Assembly: GCF_016722765.1 (NCBI RefSeq)
Contig: NZ_JAEQND010000002.1
Span: forward strand, 186,001-250,000
Length of the DNA: 64,000 nt
Direction: 5' to 3'
Origin: Ramlibacter alkalitolerans
Lineage (GTDB): Bacteria > Pseudomonadota > Gammaproteobacteria > Burkholderiales > Burkholderiaceae_C
A program made the position numbers and the translations under genes. Below the pieces are notes generated by a model. The model worked only from the letters and a program-made list of their open reading frames with translations. It was not told the DNA's origin and did not search any database. Below, in pieces: positions 18,689 through 28,796 of this stretch. Every line of letters begins with the position of its first letter. The stretch's first letter is position 1.

Positions 18689-20383
18689 ATGAGCCCGACA
18701 CGAACAACTCTACCGGTCATCGCCTACTTCTCGATGGAGATCGCGCTCGAGGAGGGCATTCCCACCTACAGCGGCGGCCTCGGCGTGCTGGCCGGCGACA
18801 TGATGCGCAGCGCGGCCGACCTCGGCGTGCCGATGGTCGGCGTGACGCTCGCCAGCCGGGCCGGCTACTTCCGCCAGGAGATCCAGGACGGCGCGCAGGT
18901 CGAGCGCCCCGAGCACTGGGACCCGGCGCTGCGCTGTCGCCGGCTGCCGTACAAGGTGGTGGTGCGGGTGGGCAGCCGCGATGTGTGGCTGGGCGCGTGG
19001 CAGTACGACGTGCCCTCCGCCCGCCGCGCGCCGATGGGCGTGCCGGTGATCCTGCTGGACACCGACCTGCCGGAGAACAACGAGGAAGACCGCACGCTCA
19101 CGCACTGGCTGTACGGCGGCGACACGACGTACCGCTTGCGCCAGGAAATCGTGCTGGGCGTGGGTGGCGTGCGCATGCTGCGCACGCTGGGCCTGAAGGT
19201 GCAGAAGTACCACCTCAACGAAGGCCACTCGGCGCTGCTCACGCTGGAGCTGCTGCGCGAGCTGGGCGCCGCCGAAGCGAGCGGGCCGCTGCTGGAAGAG
19301 GCGATCCAGGAGGTGCGGCGCCACTGCGTTTTCACCACCCACACGCCGGTGGAGGCGGGGCACGACCGGTATGCGTATCCGCTCGCCGAGCAATGGCTGG
19401 GCGGTCTGGTCGATCCGCGGATCCTGCGTGCGCTGGGCGGGCCGGAGCGCCTGAACATGACGCGGCTGGCGCTGGCCACCTGCGGCTGGGTGAACGGCGT
19501 GGCCGGCCGGCATGCGGAGACCTCGCGCGCGCTGTTCCCGGGCTACGAGGTGCACGCCATCACCAACGGCGTGCACGCGCAGCGCTGGACCTCCGAGGCC
19601 TTCCAGAACCTGTACGACCGCTACATCCCGCAGTGGGTGCACGAGCCCGAGCTGCTGGTGCGCGCGCTGCGCATCCCGCAGGAGGAGATCGCGGCGGCCC
19701 ACCACCAGGCCAAGAAGGCGCTGCTCGACTCGGTGGCCGAACAGGAGGGCGGAGCGCGCCTCGATCCGTCGCGCTTCACCGTCGGCTTCGCGCGCCGCAT
19801 GACGGACTACAAGCGGCCGGGCCTGCTGTTCTCGGACCTGGAGCGCCTGCGCGCGATCGCGCGGCGCTTCCCGTTCCAGGTGCTGGTGGCCGGCAAGGCG
19901 CACCCGCACGACCAGCCCGGGCACCGGCACATCGAGCAACTGCACCTGTGGGCCCGCGAGCTGGCCGGCACGATCCCGGTGGTGTTCGTGCCCGACTACC
20001 GCCTCGAAATCGCGCGGCGCATGGTCGCGGGCGTGGACCTGTGGCTCAACACGCCGCAACCGCCGCTGGAAGCCTCGGGCACCAGCGGCATGAAGGCGGC
20101 GCTCAACGGGGTCCCCAGCCTCAGCGTGCTGGATGGCTGGTGGATCGAAGGCTGGGAAGAAGGCATCACCGGCTGGGCCATAGGCACGGACGGCGGTGAC
20201 CAGGATGCGCACCGGCATGCGGCTTCGCTGTACGACAAGCTGGAGCAGACCGTGCTGCCGACCTTCTACGACCAGGGCGCGGCCTGGTCGATGATCATGA
20301 AGTCGGCCATCGCGCGCAACGGCTCCTACTTCAACAGCCACCGGATGATCCGGCGCTACGCCTCGGAAGCGTACTGGGGCTAG
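18689..20383 (+). CDS. glgP: Alpha-glucan (glycogen) phosphorylase, short form
   Basis: A 564-residue GT35 phosphorylase that releases glucose-1-phosphate from glycogen or maltodextrin. It is of the short bacterial type, about 250-300 residues shorter than E. coli GlgP, starting directly with [15 protein letters not shown] and [12 protein letters not shown]. The pyridoxal-phosphate lysine is Lys469 in [14 protein letters not shown]. Other conserved parts are [10 protein letters not shown] and [15 protein letters not shown] start at ATG 18689, since the long open frame farther upstream runs antisense through the peptidase gene. No other glycogen gene is visible nearby. It stands alone and is followed by repeat copy B. 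Confidence 0.92.
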   Translation: MSPTRTTLPVIAYFSMEIALEEGIPTYSGGLGVLAGDMMRSAADLGVPMVGVTLASRAGYFRQEIQDGAQVERPEHWDPALRCRRLPYKVVVRVGSRDVWLGAWQYDVPSARRAPMGVPVILLDTDLPENNEEDRTLTHWLYGGDTTYRLRQEIVLGVGGVRMLRTLGLKVQKYHLNEGHSALLTLELLRELGAAEASGPLLEEAIQEVRRHCVFTTHTPVEAGHDRYAYPLAEQWLGGLVDPRILRALGGPERLNMTRLALATCGWVNGVAGRHAETSRALFPGYEVHAITNGVHAQRWTSEAFQNLYDRYIPQWVHEPELLVRALRIPQEEIAAAHHQAKKALLDSVAEQEGGARLDPSRFTVGFARRMTDYKRPGLLFSDLERLRAIARRFPFQVLVAGKAHPHDQPGHRHIEQLHLWARELAGTIPVVFVPDYRLEIARRMVAGVDLWLNTPQPPLEASGTSGMKAALNGVPSLSVLDGWWIEGWEEGITGWAIGTDGGDQDAHRHAASLYDKLEQTVLPTFYDQGAAWSMIMKSAIARNGSYFNSHRMIRRYASEAYWG

Positions 20384-20396
20384 TGCGGCGTTCGAC

Positions 20397-20476
20397 GCCA
20401 TCGCAAGCGAGTGTGTTGCGGTGCCGCGCTGCGCTCTTTGCCCTCGGGTCCGGCACAGGACGGCTTGGTCCGCCTC
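20397..20476 (+). repeat. Dispersed 80-bp intergenic repeat, copy B
   Basis: The second copy of the element at 15925-16004, same strand, with about 6 differences over 80 bp. It begins 14 bp after the glgP stop codon. Confidence 0.8.
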
Positions 20477-20519
20477 GCGGATCTCGCGCATCGCCTTCGC
20501 GCAGGTGGCTCGCACCTGC

Positions 20520-20533
20520 TTGACACGCGTCAA
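20520..20533. promoter_or_regulatory. FNR/FixK-like dyad upstream of ABC1 kinase gene
   Basis: TTGAC-ACGC-GTCAA, centred 65 bp upstream of the ATG at 20592. The same spacing and half-sites recur at 29183, 54407 and (with one change) 62312. FNR, Anr and FixK proteins bind TTGAT/C-N4-A/GTCAA. Confidence 0.55.
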
Positions 20534-20591
20534 GCCTGCAGGGCGCGGGGCGCGTCAACCTGTCGAGGACCAATGACGCTGCGCTGAATCG

Positions 20592-22160
20592 ATGCACATC
20601 ACCGGGCGCCTGCTGCGCATCAACCTCGCCCTGTGGGGCCAGTTCCTGTGGTGGACCACGGTGCAGCTCGGCTTGCGCAAGCCCCGCGAGTCGCCTGCGC
20701 GCAGGCTGGCCTGCCTGCTGGAGCGCCTCGGCACCACCTTCGTCAAGCTGGGACAGGGCCTGAGCCTGCACCGCGAATTCCTGCCCGACGACTACGTGAC
20801 CGAGCTGCAACGGCTGCAGGACCATGTCGAGCCCTTCGATGCGGCACTCGCGCGGCGCGAGGTGGAGCGCTCGTTCGGGCCGATAGGCCAGGTGTTCGCT
20901 TCCTTCGACGCGCAGCCCTTCGCGGCCGGCTCCATCGCGCAGGTGCACCACGCCACCATGCCGGACGGCCGCGCCGTGGTGGTCAAGATCCGCCGTCCGG
21001 GCATCCGGCGCACCATCGAGCAGGACATCCGCATCCTGCGCTGGTTCATCCGCAGCGTGCTGTGGCTGATCCCCCCGGCCCGCCGCCTGCGTCCCCACGA
21101 CCTGGTGGACGAACTGGCGCGCAACCTGGCGCACGAGATCGACTTGCGCCAGGAGGCGACCAACAACCAGCGCTTCGGCGAGATCTTCCGCGGCTCGCTG
21201 GAGATCCGCGTGCCGGCCGTCATCGACAAGCTCTCCACCCACTGGGTGATGGTGCAGGAGATGATTCCCGGGCGCCGCATCGACGACCCGGCGCTCGCGG
21301 CGCAAGGCCCGCGGCTGGCCCGCGCCCTGGTCGAGGCCTACCTGTGGATGTTCTTCCACGAGGGCGTGTTCCACGCCGATCCCCATCCGGGCAACCTGAT
21401 CGTGTGCGAGAACGGGCGCATCTGCCTGCACGACTTCGGCCTCGTCGGCTTCCTGGACCGCGCCACGCGCCTGAACCTGGTCGCCTTCATGCTGGCCTTC
21501 GCGCAGCAGGACGCCGACTGGGTGCTCGATGCCTTCCTGGACCTGGGCGTGCTGGCCGGCCACATCGACCGCGAGCACCTGCGCATGGGGCAGGAGGAGA
21601 TCATCCGCGACTACGCCCGCCGGCCCCTGGGCGAATGGTCCTTCGGCGAGGTGTTCATGCGAGTCACGCGCATGGGCCACGGCCACAGCATGCGCATGCC
21701 GCACCACCTGCTGGTGCTGATGCGGGCGATGTTCCTGATGGAAGCGAACGTGCGCCGGCTGGACCCCGAGTTCAACCTGGTGCAGGGCCTGTTCACGCGC
21801 GCCGGCGCCGTGATGCGGGACGCCGAAGCGAACAACCCGGTGGTGCCGGTCGACCGCCTCAAGTTCGAATCGCTGCTGCTGGCGCGCCAGGCGCCGCGCA
21901 ACCTCGGGCGGATGGTGCACGAACTGCGCGAGCTGGCGCAGGGCTGGGAAGCCCGGACCTGGCGCGACGAGCGCGCGCGGGGCCGGGCGGACCCCACGCG
22001 CCGGCTCGCCGCCGCCGTGGCGGCGCTGGGCCTCTATCTCGCGTCGACCTGGCTGCTGGTGCAGCACCCCGGCGCCGAGGCCCTGGGGATGCCGCTGCTG
22101 CCCACCCTCGGTTTCGCCTTTGCCGGACTGCTCACGTGGTCCAGCGTACGCAAGGAGTGA
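20592..22160 (+). CDS. ABC1/UbiB family atypical kinase
   Basis: A 522-residue protein of the ABC1/ADCK/UbiB kinase-like family. It has the signature KLGQGLSLHREFLP near residue 54 (the KxGQ motif that covers the nucleotide site), AAGSIAQVHHA as the Ala-rich loop, VVVKIRRPG with the Lys, FHADPHPGNLIV as catalytic loop and CLHDFGLVG as the DFG equivalent. Two hydrophobic helices at the C-terminus (about 475-515) anchor it to the inner membrane. UbiB proteins support ubiquinone synthesis, probably by ATP-driven lipid handling. This copy is isolated from ubi genes and preceded by an FNR-like dyad, so it may be a stress or low-oxygen paralogue rather than housekeeping ubiB. Confidence 0.88.
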   Translation: MHITGRLLRINLALWGQFLWWTTVQLGLRKPRESPARRLACLLERLGTTFVKLGQGLSLHREFLPDDYVTELQRLQDHVEPFDAALARREVERSFGPIGQVFASFDAQPFAAGSIAQVHHATMPDGRAVVVKIRRPGIRRTIEQDIRILRWFIRSVLWLIPPARRLRPHDLVDELARNLAHEIDLRQEATNNQRFGEIFRGSLEIRVPAVIDKLSTHWVMVQEMIPGRRIDDPALAAQGPRLARALVEAYLWMFFHEGVFHADPHPGNLIVCENGRICLHDFGLVGFLDRATRLNLVAFMLAFAQQDADWVLDAFLDLGVLAGHIDREHLRMGQEEIIRDYARRPLGEWSFGEVFMRVTRMGHGHSMRMPHHLLVLMRAMFLMEANVRRLDPEFNLVQGLFTRAGAVMRDAEANNPVVPVDRLKFESLLLARQAPRNLGRMVHELRELAQGWEARTWRDERARGRADPTRRLAAAVAALGLYLASTWLLVQHPGAEALGMPLLPTLGFAFAGLLTWSSVRKE

Positions 22161-22178
22161 GCCCGTAGGGCCGGCCCC

Positions 22179-22511
22179 TTACTTCGCGGCCTCGATGTGG
22201 GTGACGACCAGGGCGCCCTTGTCGGACTCGGCGTGGAAGCGCACCTTGTCGCCGGCCTTCAGGCCCTTGAGTTCTTCCGGCTTCGTCGCGCGGAACACCA
22301 TGGTCATCGGGTCCATGTCGAGGTTGGCGATGCGTTCGTGCTTGATCGTGACCTTGGCGCCGGCCGTGTCGATCTTGCGCACTTCGCCGGCGGTCATGGC
22401 GGTGGCGGATGCCGCGGCGGGCTGCTTGGCGGCTTCGCCGGCGGCCCAGGCGCCGGAGATGGCGGCGAGCGACAGCGTGGCGGCCGCCAGGAATTGCAGA
22501 CGGTTGTTCAT
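22179..22511 (-). CDS. cusF: Periplasmic copper-binding protein CusF
   Basis: A 110-residue exported protein. A signal peptide (LQFLAAATLSLAAISGAWA) is followed by a small OB-fold domain containing GEVRKIDTAGAKVTIKHE and the metal-site stretch NLDMDPMTMVF, which provides the Met ligands of CusF. CusF carries Cu(I) or Ag(I) to the CusB adaptor. The start at 22511 is the ATG just before the signal peptide; an in-frame upstream codon adds only non-signal sequence. It is the last gene of the efflux operon, 112 bp after cusA, and convergent with the ABC1 kinase gene. The operon also has a CusF-like domain fused to CusB. Confidence 0.9.
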   Translation of the reverse strand: MNNRLQFLAAATLSLAAISGAWAAGEAAKQPAAASATAMTAGEVRKIDTAGAKVTIKHERIANLDMDPMTMVFRATKPEELKGLKAGDKVRFHAESDKGALVVTHIEAAK

Positions 22512-22623
22512 CGGGAGTCCCCTCGGATTGCGGTTGTGCGAACTGTAAACGCCGGGCGCGGCGGCGCCGACCCCGGATGGATCCGATTGTCGGGCATCGG
22601 TTCCGCGCGGCCTCACGCGGGCC

Positions 22624-25600
22624 TCATTCGGCGGCGGCCACGGCCGGAACGGTGCGGGCCTGTGCGGCCCGAAGCAACTGCCGGCGCAGTTCCCATTCCT
22701 TGACCAGGCCGTAGATCGCCGGAATGACGACCAGCGTGAGCACCGTCGACGAGATCATCCCGCCCACCATCGGTGCGGCGATGCGGCTCATCACCTCGGA
22801 GCCCGTGCCGGTGCCCCACAGGATGGGCAGCAGGCCGGCCATGATGGCCACCACCGTCATCATCTTGGGCCGCACGCGTTCCACGGCGCCTTCCATGATC
22901 GCTGCGTAGAGATCCGCCACGCGCGGCGTGCGGCCCTCGATCGCGCACGTGCTGCGCACCTCGCCCCAGGCGTGATCGAGGTAGATCAGCATCACGACGC
23001 CGGTCTCGGCGGCCACGCCGGCCAGCGCGATGAAACCCACCGCGACCGCCACCGAGAGGTTGTAGCCGAGCGCCCACATCAGCCACACGCCGCCGACCAG
23101 GGCGAAGGGCACCGACAGCATCACGATCAGCGTTTCCGTCAGGCGCCGGAAATTCAGGTACAACAGCATGAAGATCGTCAGCAGCGTGACCGGCACCACG
23201 ATCTTCATCCGCTCCATGGCGCGCTCCATGTACTCGAACTGGCCGCTCCAGGTGGCGTAGTACCCGGGCGGGAACTTCACCTGCTCGCTCACCGCCTTGC
23301 GCGCGTCGGCCACGTAGGAGCCGATGTCGCGGTCGCGGATGTCGACGAAGATGTAGGCGGACAGCAGCGCGTTCTCGGTCCGGATGCCGGGCGTGCCGCG
23401 CGCCACCTGCACCCGCGCCACCTGCCCCAGCGGGATCATGCTGCGGCCGTCCATGGTGGGCACCAGCACCTCGCGCTCGATGCGCTGCGGCGTGGAGCGC
23501 AGGTCGCGCGGATAGCGCACCGTGACGCCATAGCGCTCGCGGCCTTCCACGGTGGTGGTGACCATGTCGCCGCCGAGCGCGGTGCCGATCACCTCCATCA
23601 GTTCGCCCACCGCCAGGCCGTAGCGCGCGAGCTGCGCCCGGTCCGGCTCGATGTTCAGGTACGAGCCGCCGGTGATGCGCTCGGCGAAGGCGGAGGTCGT
23701 GCCGGGCACCGTCTTCACCACCGCCTCGATCTCCTTGGCCAGCTTCTCCATCTCGGCCAGGTCCTTGCCGAACACCTTGATGCCGATCGGCGTGCGGATG
23801 CCGGTGGAGAGCATGTCGAGGCGGGCCTTGATCGGCATGGTCCAGGCGTTGGAGATGCCGGGGAACTGCAGGGCCTTGTCCAGTTCGGCGATCAGCTTGT
23901 CGGTCGTCATGCCCGGGCGCCACTCGGATTCCGGCTTGAGGTTGACCACCGTCTCGAACATCTCCACCGGCGCCGGGTCGGTGGCCGTGGCCGCACGGCC
24001 GGCCTTGCCGTACACCGAGGCGACCTCGGGGAAGCTCTTGATGATCTTGTCCTGCGTCTGCAGCAGTTCGGCGGCCTTGGTGATCGACATGCCGGGCAGC
24101 GAGGAGGGCATGTACAGGAGCGTGCCTTCGTTGAGCGTCGGCATGAACTCGGTGCCCAGGCGCTGCGCCGGATACCACGTCGCCCCCATCACCAGCAGCG
24201 CGGCCACGATGGTGAGCTTCTTCCAGCGCATCACGCCGGCGATCACCGGGCGGTAGATCCGGATCAGGAGCCGGTTCACCGGGTTCTTCGCTTCCGGCAG
24301 GATGCGGCCGCGGATGAACAGCATCATCAGCACCGGCACCAGCGTGACGGACAGCAGGGCCGCACCCGCCATCGAGAAGGTCTTGGTGAAGGCGAGCGGC
24401 GCGAACATCCGCCCTTCCTGCGATTCCAGCGTGAACACCGGCAGGAAGGACACGGTGATGATCAGCAGCGAGAAGAACAGCGCCGGCCCCACCTCCTTGC
24501 ACGCGTCCAGCATGGCCGTGGCGCGCTGCGCGCCCGTGTGCTGCGCCGGCAGCCGTTCCAGGTGCTTGTGCGCGTTCTCGATCATCACGATCGCCGCATC
24601 CACCATGGCGCCGATCGCGATCGCGATCCCGCCCAGGCTCATGAGGTTGGAGTTCATGCCCAGGAGGCGCATCGCGACGAAGGCGATCAGCACGCCGACC
24701 GGCAGCATCAGGATGGCCACCAGCGCCGAGCGCACGTGCAGCAGGAACACGATGCACACGGCCGCCACGATCAGGCTTTCCTCCAGCAGCGTGCGCTTGA
24801 GCGTGTCGATCGCGCGTAGGATCAGGTCGGAGCGGTCGTAGACCGGCTGGATGGTCACGCCGGCGGGCAGGCCGCTGGAGATCTCGGCGACCTTCTCCTT
24901 CAGGTTGCCGATCACCTCCAGCGCGTTGGCGCCATAGCGCGCCATCGCGATGCCGGAGACCGCCTCGCCCTCGCCATTCAGTTCCGCGATGCCGCGGCGC
25001 TCGTCCGGCGCGAGTTCCACCCGTGCGATGTCGCGGATCAGCACCGCGGTGCCGCCCTCGGTCTTGACGGCGAGCTGCTCGATGTCGGCCGGACCGCGCA
25101 GGTAGCCCTTGCCGCGCACCATGTACTCGGTCTCGGCCATCTCCACCACGCGGCCGCCGACGTCGCGGTTGGAGTCGCGGATCACCTGCGTGACCTTGGA
25201 CAGCGGAATGCCGTAGCTGCGCAGCTTGGCCGGATCGACCGTGACCTGGTAGGTCTGGACGAAGCCGCCGATCGAGGCGACCTCGGCGACACCGTGCGCC
25301 TTCGTCAGCTGGTAGCGGACGAACCAGTCCTGGATGCTGCGCAGCTCGGCCAGCGTGCGGTCCTTGGCCAGCACGACGTACTGGTACACCCAGCCGACGC
25401 CGGTGGCATCGGGCCCGAGCTGCGGCGTCACGCCGCGGGGCATGCGGCCCGAGGCGAAGTTCAGGTACTCGAGCACGCGGCTGCGGGCCCAGTAGATGTC
25501 GGTGCCATCCTCGAAGATCACGTAGACGAAGGAGGCGCCGAAGAAGGAGAAGCCGCGCACCACCTTCGACTTGGGCACCGCCAGCATCGCGGTGGTGAGC

Positions 25601-25803
25601 GGATACGTGACCTGGTCCTCCACCACCTGCGGCGCCTGGCCGGGGTATTCCGTGTAGACGATGACCTGCACGTCGGAGAGATCGGGCAGGGCGTCCAGCG
25701 GCGTCTTCAGCACCGCGTAGACGCCCGCCACGACCACGAACACCGTGGCGAGCAGCACCAGGAAGGGATTGCGCCCCGACCAGCCGATGATCCTGGACAA
25801 CAT
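22624..25803 (-). CDS. cusA: CusA-type heavy-metal RND efflux pump
   Basis: A 1059-residue inner-membrane proton/metal antiporter of the HME-RND family. There are twelve predicted membrane helices in the usual 1+5/1+5 layout, with two large periplasmic loops. The N-terminus reads RIIGWSGRNPFLV. Helix IV contains AIGAMVDAAIVMIENAHKHL, in which Asp and Glu replace the charged pattern of zinc-type CzcA, fitting the monovalent copper/silver branch. Methionines in the periplasmic part (MPTLNEGTLLYMPSS, MSITKA) fit a Met relay for Cu(I). It begins 9 bp after cusB and is followed by cusF. It drives export from periplasm or cytoplasm through CusC. Confidence 0.93.
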   Translation of the reverse strand: MLSRIIGWSGRNPFLVLLATVFVVVAGVYAVLKTPLDALPDLSDVQVIVYTEYPGQAPQVVEDQVTYPLTTAMLAVPKSKVVRGFSFFGASFVYVIFEDGTDIYWARSRVLEYLNFASGRMPRGVTPQLGPDATGVGWVYQYVVLAKDRTLAELRSIQDWFVRYQLTKAHGVAEVASIGGFVQTYQVTVDPAKLRSYGIPLSKVTQVIRDSNRDVGGRVVEMAETEYMVRGKGYLRGPADIEQLAVKTEGGTAVLIRDIARVELAPDERRGIAELNGEGEAVSGIAMARYGANALEVIGNLKEKVAEISSGLPAGVTIQPVYDRSDLILRAIDTLKRTLLEESLIVAAVCIVFLLHVRSALVAILMLPVGVLIAFVAMRLLGMNSNLMSLGGIAIAIGAMVDAAIVMIENAHKHLERLPAQHTGAQRATAMLDACKEVGPALFFSLLIITVSFLPVFTLESQEGRMFAPLAFTKTFSMAGAALLSVTLVPVLMMLFIRGRILPEAKNPVNRLLIRIYRPVIAGVMRWKKLTIVAALLVMGATWYPAQRLGTEFMPTLNEGTLLYMPSSLPGMSITKAAELLQTQDKIIKSFPEVASVYGKAGRAATATDPAPVEMFETVVNLKPESEWRPGMTTDKLIAELDKALQFPGISNAWTMPIKARLDMLSTGIRTPIGIKVFGKDLAEMEKLAKEIEAVVKTVPGTTSAFAERITGGSYLNIEPDRAQLARYGLAVGELMEVIGTALGGDMVTTTVEGRERYGVTVRYPRDLRSTPQRIEREVLVPTMDGRSMIPLGQVARVQVARGTPGIRTENALLSAYIFVDIRDRDIGSYVADARKAVSEQVKFPPGYYATWSGQFEYMERAMERMKIVVPVTLLTIFMLLYLNFRRLTETLIVMLSVPFALVGGVWLMWALGYNLSVAVAVGFIALAGVAAETGVVMLIYLDHAWGEVRSTCAIEGRTPRVADLYAAIMEGAVERVRPKMMTVVAIMAGLLPILWGTGTGSEVMSRIAAPMVGGMISSTVLTLVVIPAIYGLVKEWELRRQLLRAAQARTVPAVAAAE

Positions 25804-25812
25804 GGCGCGCTC

Positions 25813-27432
25813 CTAGCGATGCACGTGGCCGGCGGCGGCAGCGGGCGTGATCGCGGTGATCACCCATTCGCCCTTGCCGCGCTCCACGAACTCGAAATCG
25901 ACCTTCTCGCCGGGCTTCACGCCCCGCAGCAGGCCGTCGTGGGCCAGCTTGAACTCCATCGTCATGGCGGGCCACTTGAGCGTTGCGATCGGGCCGTGCT
26001 CGAGGCTGATCGTGCCCGCCCTGGCATCGAAGGCGTCGACGGTGCCCTGGCCCTTGTGGCCGGCCGGCGCGGCGGTGGCGGGGGCAGCGGTGCCCGCGGC
26101 TGCCGCCGACGAAGCCGCGCCCAGCGCCGGCGTGCCGTGCCCCTGGTGGCCGCCCAGCGAATGCACGGCGGCCTTGAGGTTGCTCTCGGCATCGATCAGG
26201 AAGTTGGCCGCGACCACCACCTGCTCGCCGGCGCGCACGCCTTCCAGCACCTGCACGTAGGCGTCGCCGCGCGCGCCGAGCCGGACCTCGCGCGGATCGA
26301 AGCGGCCTTCGCCCACCTGCACCAGCACCACGCTGCGGGTGCCGCTGTCGATCACCGCGGAGTCGGGGACCGTGAGCACCGGACGCGCGTCACCGGCGGC
26401 CAGTTCGACCTGCGCGAACATCGCCGGCTTCAGCAGCTGGCCGGGATTGGCCAGCTCGATGCGCACCGGCACCGTGCGGGTCTCCGCCTTCATCGTCGGG
26501 TACACGTACGTGACGGTGCCGGGGAAGGTGCGTTCCGGATAGGCGTTGATGCGCACCATGGCGCGCGCGCCGGGCCGCATCGCGGCGATGTCCTGCTCGA
26601 AGACATCGGCGATGACCCACACGGCGCCGAGGTCGGTCACCTGGTACAGCATCTCGCCGGGCATGAAGCGCATGCCCTGGACGGCCTTCTTCTCCGTCAC
26701 GATGCCCGCCACCGGCGAGCGGTAGGTCACGGTGCGGCGGACCTCGCCGCTGCGCGCCAGTGCGTCCACCTGTTCGGCCGGGATGTCCCAGTTGCGCAGG
26801 CGCGCCAGGCTGGACTCGGCCAGCTGCTGCATGCCCGCGGCGGCGTCGCTGCCGGCCCCGGACAGCGCGCGCATGCCTTGCACTGCGATCGCGTACTCGC
26901 GCTGCGCCGACACCAGCTCGGGGCTGTACACCTCGAACAGCGCCTGGCCGCGCGCCACCGGCTGCCCCGAGGCGTTGACGTGCAGGCGCTCGACGTAGCC
27001 CTCGAACTTGGCCGTGACGGTGTACACGCGGCGCTCGTCGGGCTCGACCCGCCCGCTGGCGCGCACCAGGCGCGCGAGGGGCCGCATGGCCGCCGGCTCC
27101 ACCCGCACGCCGAGCTTCTGGACCTTGTCGGCGCTCATGCGCACCTGGCCCGCGGGTGCCGTGGCGGCCTCCGCGTCCTCTCCCGCGTAGACGGGGATGT
27201 AGTCCATGCCCATCGGGTCCTTCTTCGGCGTCGGCGACGTGTCCGGTAGCCCCATCGGGTTGCGGTAATACAGCACCTTGCGTTCCACCGGGCCTTCGGC
27301 GGAGGGCGCCGCGGCACGGGCCTGGGCGCTCGCGCCTGCGCCGGCCTGCTGGCGCGCTTCCCACCAGCGGCCGCCGACGACGCCGCCCACGGCCATGGCG
27401 AGGACCAGGGGGATGACGATGGTGTTCTTCAC
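25813..27432 (-). CDS. cusB: CusB-type membrane-fusion adaptor with fused CusF domain
   Basis: A 539-residue periplasmic adaptor. An N-terminal hydrophobic anchor (residues 5-22) is followed by a heavy-metal-binding segment with YYRNPMGLPDTSPTPKKDPM and GMDYIP near residues 55-80. Lipoyl, hairpin and beta-barrel domains follow (GYVERLHVNASGQPVARGQ, VFEQDIAAMRPG). After a Gly/Ala-rich linker containing HQGHGT there is a C-terminal CusF-like domain (GTVDAFDARAGTISLEH, KWPAMTMEFKL near 480-500). The usual CusB is about 400-410 residues, so the extra 130 are the fusion. The ATG overlaps the cusC stop in ATGA. It probably accepts metal directly from its own tail as well as from free CusF. Confidence 0.92.
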   Translation of the reverse strand: MKNTIVIPLVLAMAVGGVVGGRWWEARQQAGAGASAQARAAAPSAEGPVERKVLYYRNPMGLPDTSPTPKKDPMGMDYIPVYAGEDAEAATAPAGQVRMSADKVQKLGVRVEPAAMRPLARLVRASGRVEPDERRVYTVTAKFEGYVERLHVNASGQPVARGQALFEVYSPELVSAQREYAIAVQGMRALSGAGSDAAAGMQQLAESSLARLRNWDIPAEQVDALARSGEVRRTVTYRSPVAGIVTEKKAVQGMRFMPGEMLYQVTDLGAVWVIADVFEQDIAAMRPGARAMVRINAYPERTFPGTVTYVYPTMKAETRTVPVRIELANPGQLLKPAMFAQVELAAGDARPVLTVPDSAVIDSGTRSVVLVQVGEGRFDPREVRLGARGDAYVQVLEGVRAGEQVVVAANFLIDAESNLKAAVHSLGGHQGHGTPALGAASSAAAAGTAAPATAAPAGHKGQGTVDAFDARAGTISLEHGPIATLKWPAMTMEFKLAHDGLLRGVKPGEKVDFEFVERGKGEWVITAITPAAAAGHVHR

Positions 27433-28709
27433 AGCGGTTCTCCCAGGGTGCGCTCGATGGCGGCAATGCGCATCTGCTGCTCCACCTGCACCTTCAGCAG
27501 GTCGAGCCGCGCCTTGCGGGTCTGGCGTTGCGCCTCGAGCAGGGTGGCGAAGTCCACCTTGCCGTTCTCGTACGCGGCGACGGCCGATTGCAGGACCAGT
27601 TCGGATTGCGGCAGTTGCCGCGTGGCGATCAGCACCTCGTTGCGGCGCGCCGCATCGAGGCCCGAAAGCTGTTCCTCCAGGTCGGCCGCCGCCTGGTTGG
27701 CTGCCGCCTCGGTGCGGGCGCGGGCGGCCTCCACCATGGCGGCCGCCTCGCCTTCCTGCGCGCGGCGCACCGACTGCTGCAGCGGGATGTTCACTTCCAC
27801 CATCAGCCCCCAGGTCGTGATGCGCGAGCCCATCTGGCTGGGCGAGACGCCGACGTTCACGTCGGGGTAGCGATTGCGCAGCGCCAGTGCGCGGTTGGCC
27901 TGCGCCGCCTGCAGGCGGGCGGCCTCGGTGCGCAGGACGGCATTGCCGGCGTGCATGCGCTCGGTGAGCCGCTGCGGATCGAGCGCCGCGGCGGCCACCG
28001 ACGGCAGCTCGCGCGGCTGGGCGAGCGCGGCGCCGGGCTGGCGCCCGAGCAGCGCGTTCAGGCGGGCCTGCTGCTGCCGCTTCTCGTCGGCCGCCGCGAT
28101 CAGCTCACCGCGGATCGTGGTCTGTTCGAGCTGGGCGCGGATCGCATCCTGCTGCGGCGCGAGCCCGCCCGCATAGCGGGTCTGCGCCACCTGCTCCAGT
28201 CGCGTGACCAGCTCCAGCAGTTCGCCCGTGATGCGCTCGTTTTGCGCCGCCAGGTAGTACTGCGCGAAGGCGGTGCGCAGCTTCATGACCTGCTCGGCCC
28301 AGGTGGCGCTGGCGCGCGCCTGCGCCTGCAGCGCATCGGCGGCGGCGGCCTCGCGCTTCAGGCCGCGCTTGCCGGACCAGGGAATCATCTGCATCAGCGT
28401 GTACTTCGTCTCGCCGACCCTGGAAGGCAACAGGTTGAAGCCGGCTTCGTTGCCGAAGTTGTTCACGTTCATCAACTCGACGCGCAGCACGGGGTCGGGC
28501 AGGGCGCCGGCGGGCTGGACCCGCTGCGCCGCGGCCTGCGCCTCGTGCTGCATGGCGGCGAGTTCGGGATTGTGCTGGCGCGCGTAGTCCAGCAGCGTCG
28601 GCAGGTCGGCGCCGAGGGCGGCCGGCTGGGCCGCCGCCCAGGCGGATGCGGTGAGCAGGATCGCGAGGGTGCTCGCGCGCAGCCACGCGGGACTGCAGGG
28701 GGAAGGCAT
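27429..28709 (-). CDS. cusC: CusC/TolC-type outer-membrane efflux protein
   Basis: A 426-residue outer-membrane factor. A signal peptide (LRASTLAILLTASAWAAAQ) precedes two repeats of the outer-membrane efflux (OEP) helical hairpin: LLDYARQHNPELAAMQHEAQ near residue 40 and ARLQAAQANRALALRNRYPD near 260. The C-terminal half has LEEQLSGLDAARRNEVLI and the long coiled helix expected of the family. The start at ATG 28709 has GGAG about 6 nt upstream, and an in-frame ATG at 28760 is less likely. It forms the exit duct of the copper pump with CusB and CusA. Next downstream is cusB with a 4-bp overlap. Confidence 0.9.
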   Translation of the reverse strand: MPSPCSPAWLRASTLAILLTASAWAAAQPAALGADLPTLLDYARQHNPELAAMQHEAQAAAQRVQPAGALPDPVLRVELMNVNNFGNEAGFNLLPSRVGETKYTLMQMIPWSGKRGLKREAAAADALQAQARASATWAEQVMKLRTAFAQYYLAAQNERITGELLELVTRLEQVAQTRYAGGLAPQQDAIRAQLEQTTIRGELIAAADEKRQQQARLNALLGRQPGAALAQPRELPSVAAAALDPQRLTERMHAGNAVLRTEAARLQAAQANRALALRNRYPDVNVGVSPSQMGSRITTWGLMVEVNIPLQQSVRRAQEGEAAAMVEAARARTEAAANQAAADLEEQLSGLDAARRNEVLIATRQLPQSELVLQSAVAAYENGKVDFATLLEAQRQTRKARLDLLKVQVEQQMRIAAIERTLGEPL

Positions 28710-28796
28710 GGGGAACTCCGGAGGCCAGGACGCGGCGAAGCCGCGGGGCGGCACGGCCATGGGGCCACGCCGCGGTGCGTGTGGACACGCAGCGCG

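Noticed and set aside
22613..25975. Long open frame on the minus strand in another reading frame of cusA.
   Set aside because: It covers cusA, which has full RND homology; the alternative is Gly/Arg-rich and has no domain.
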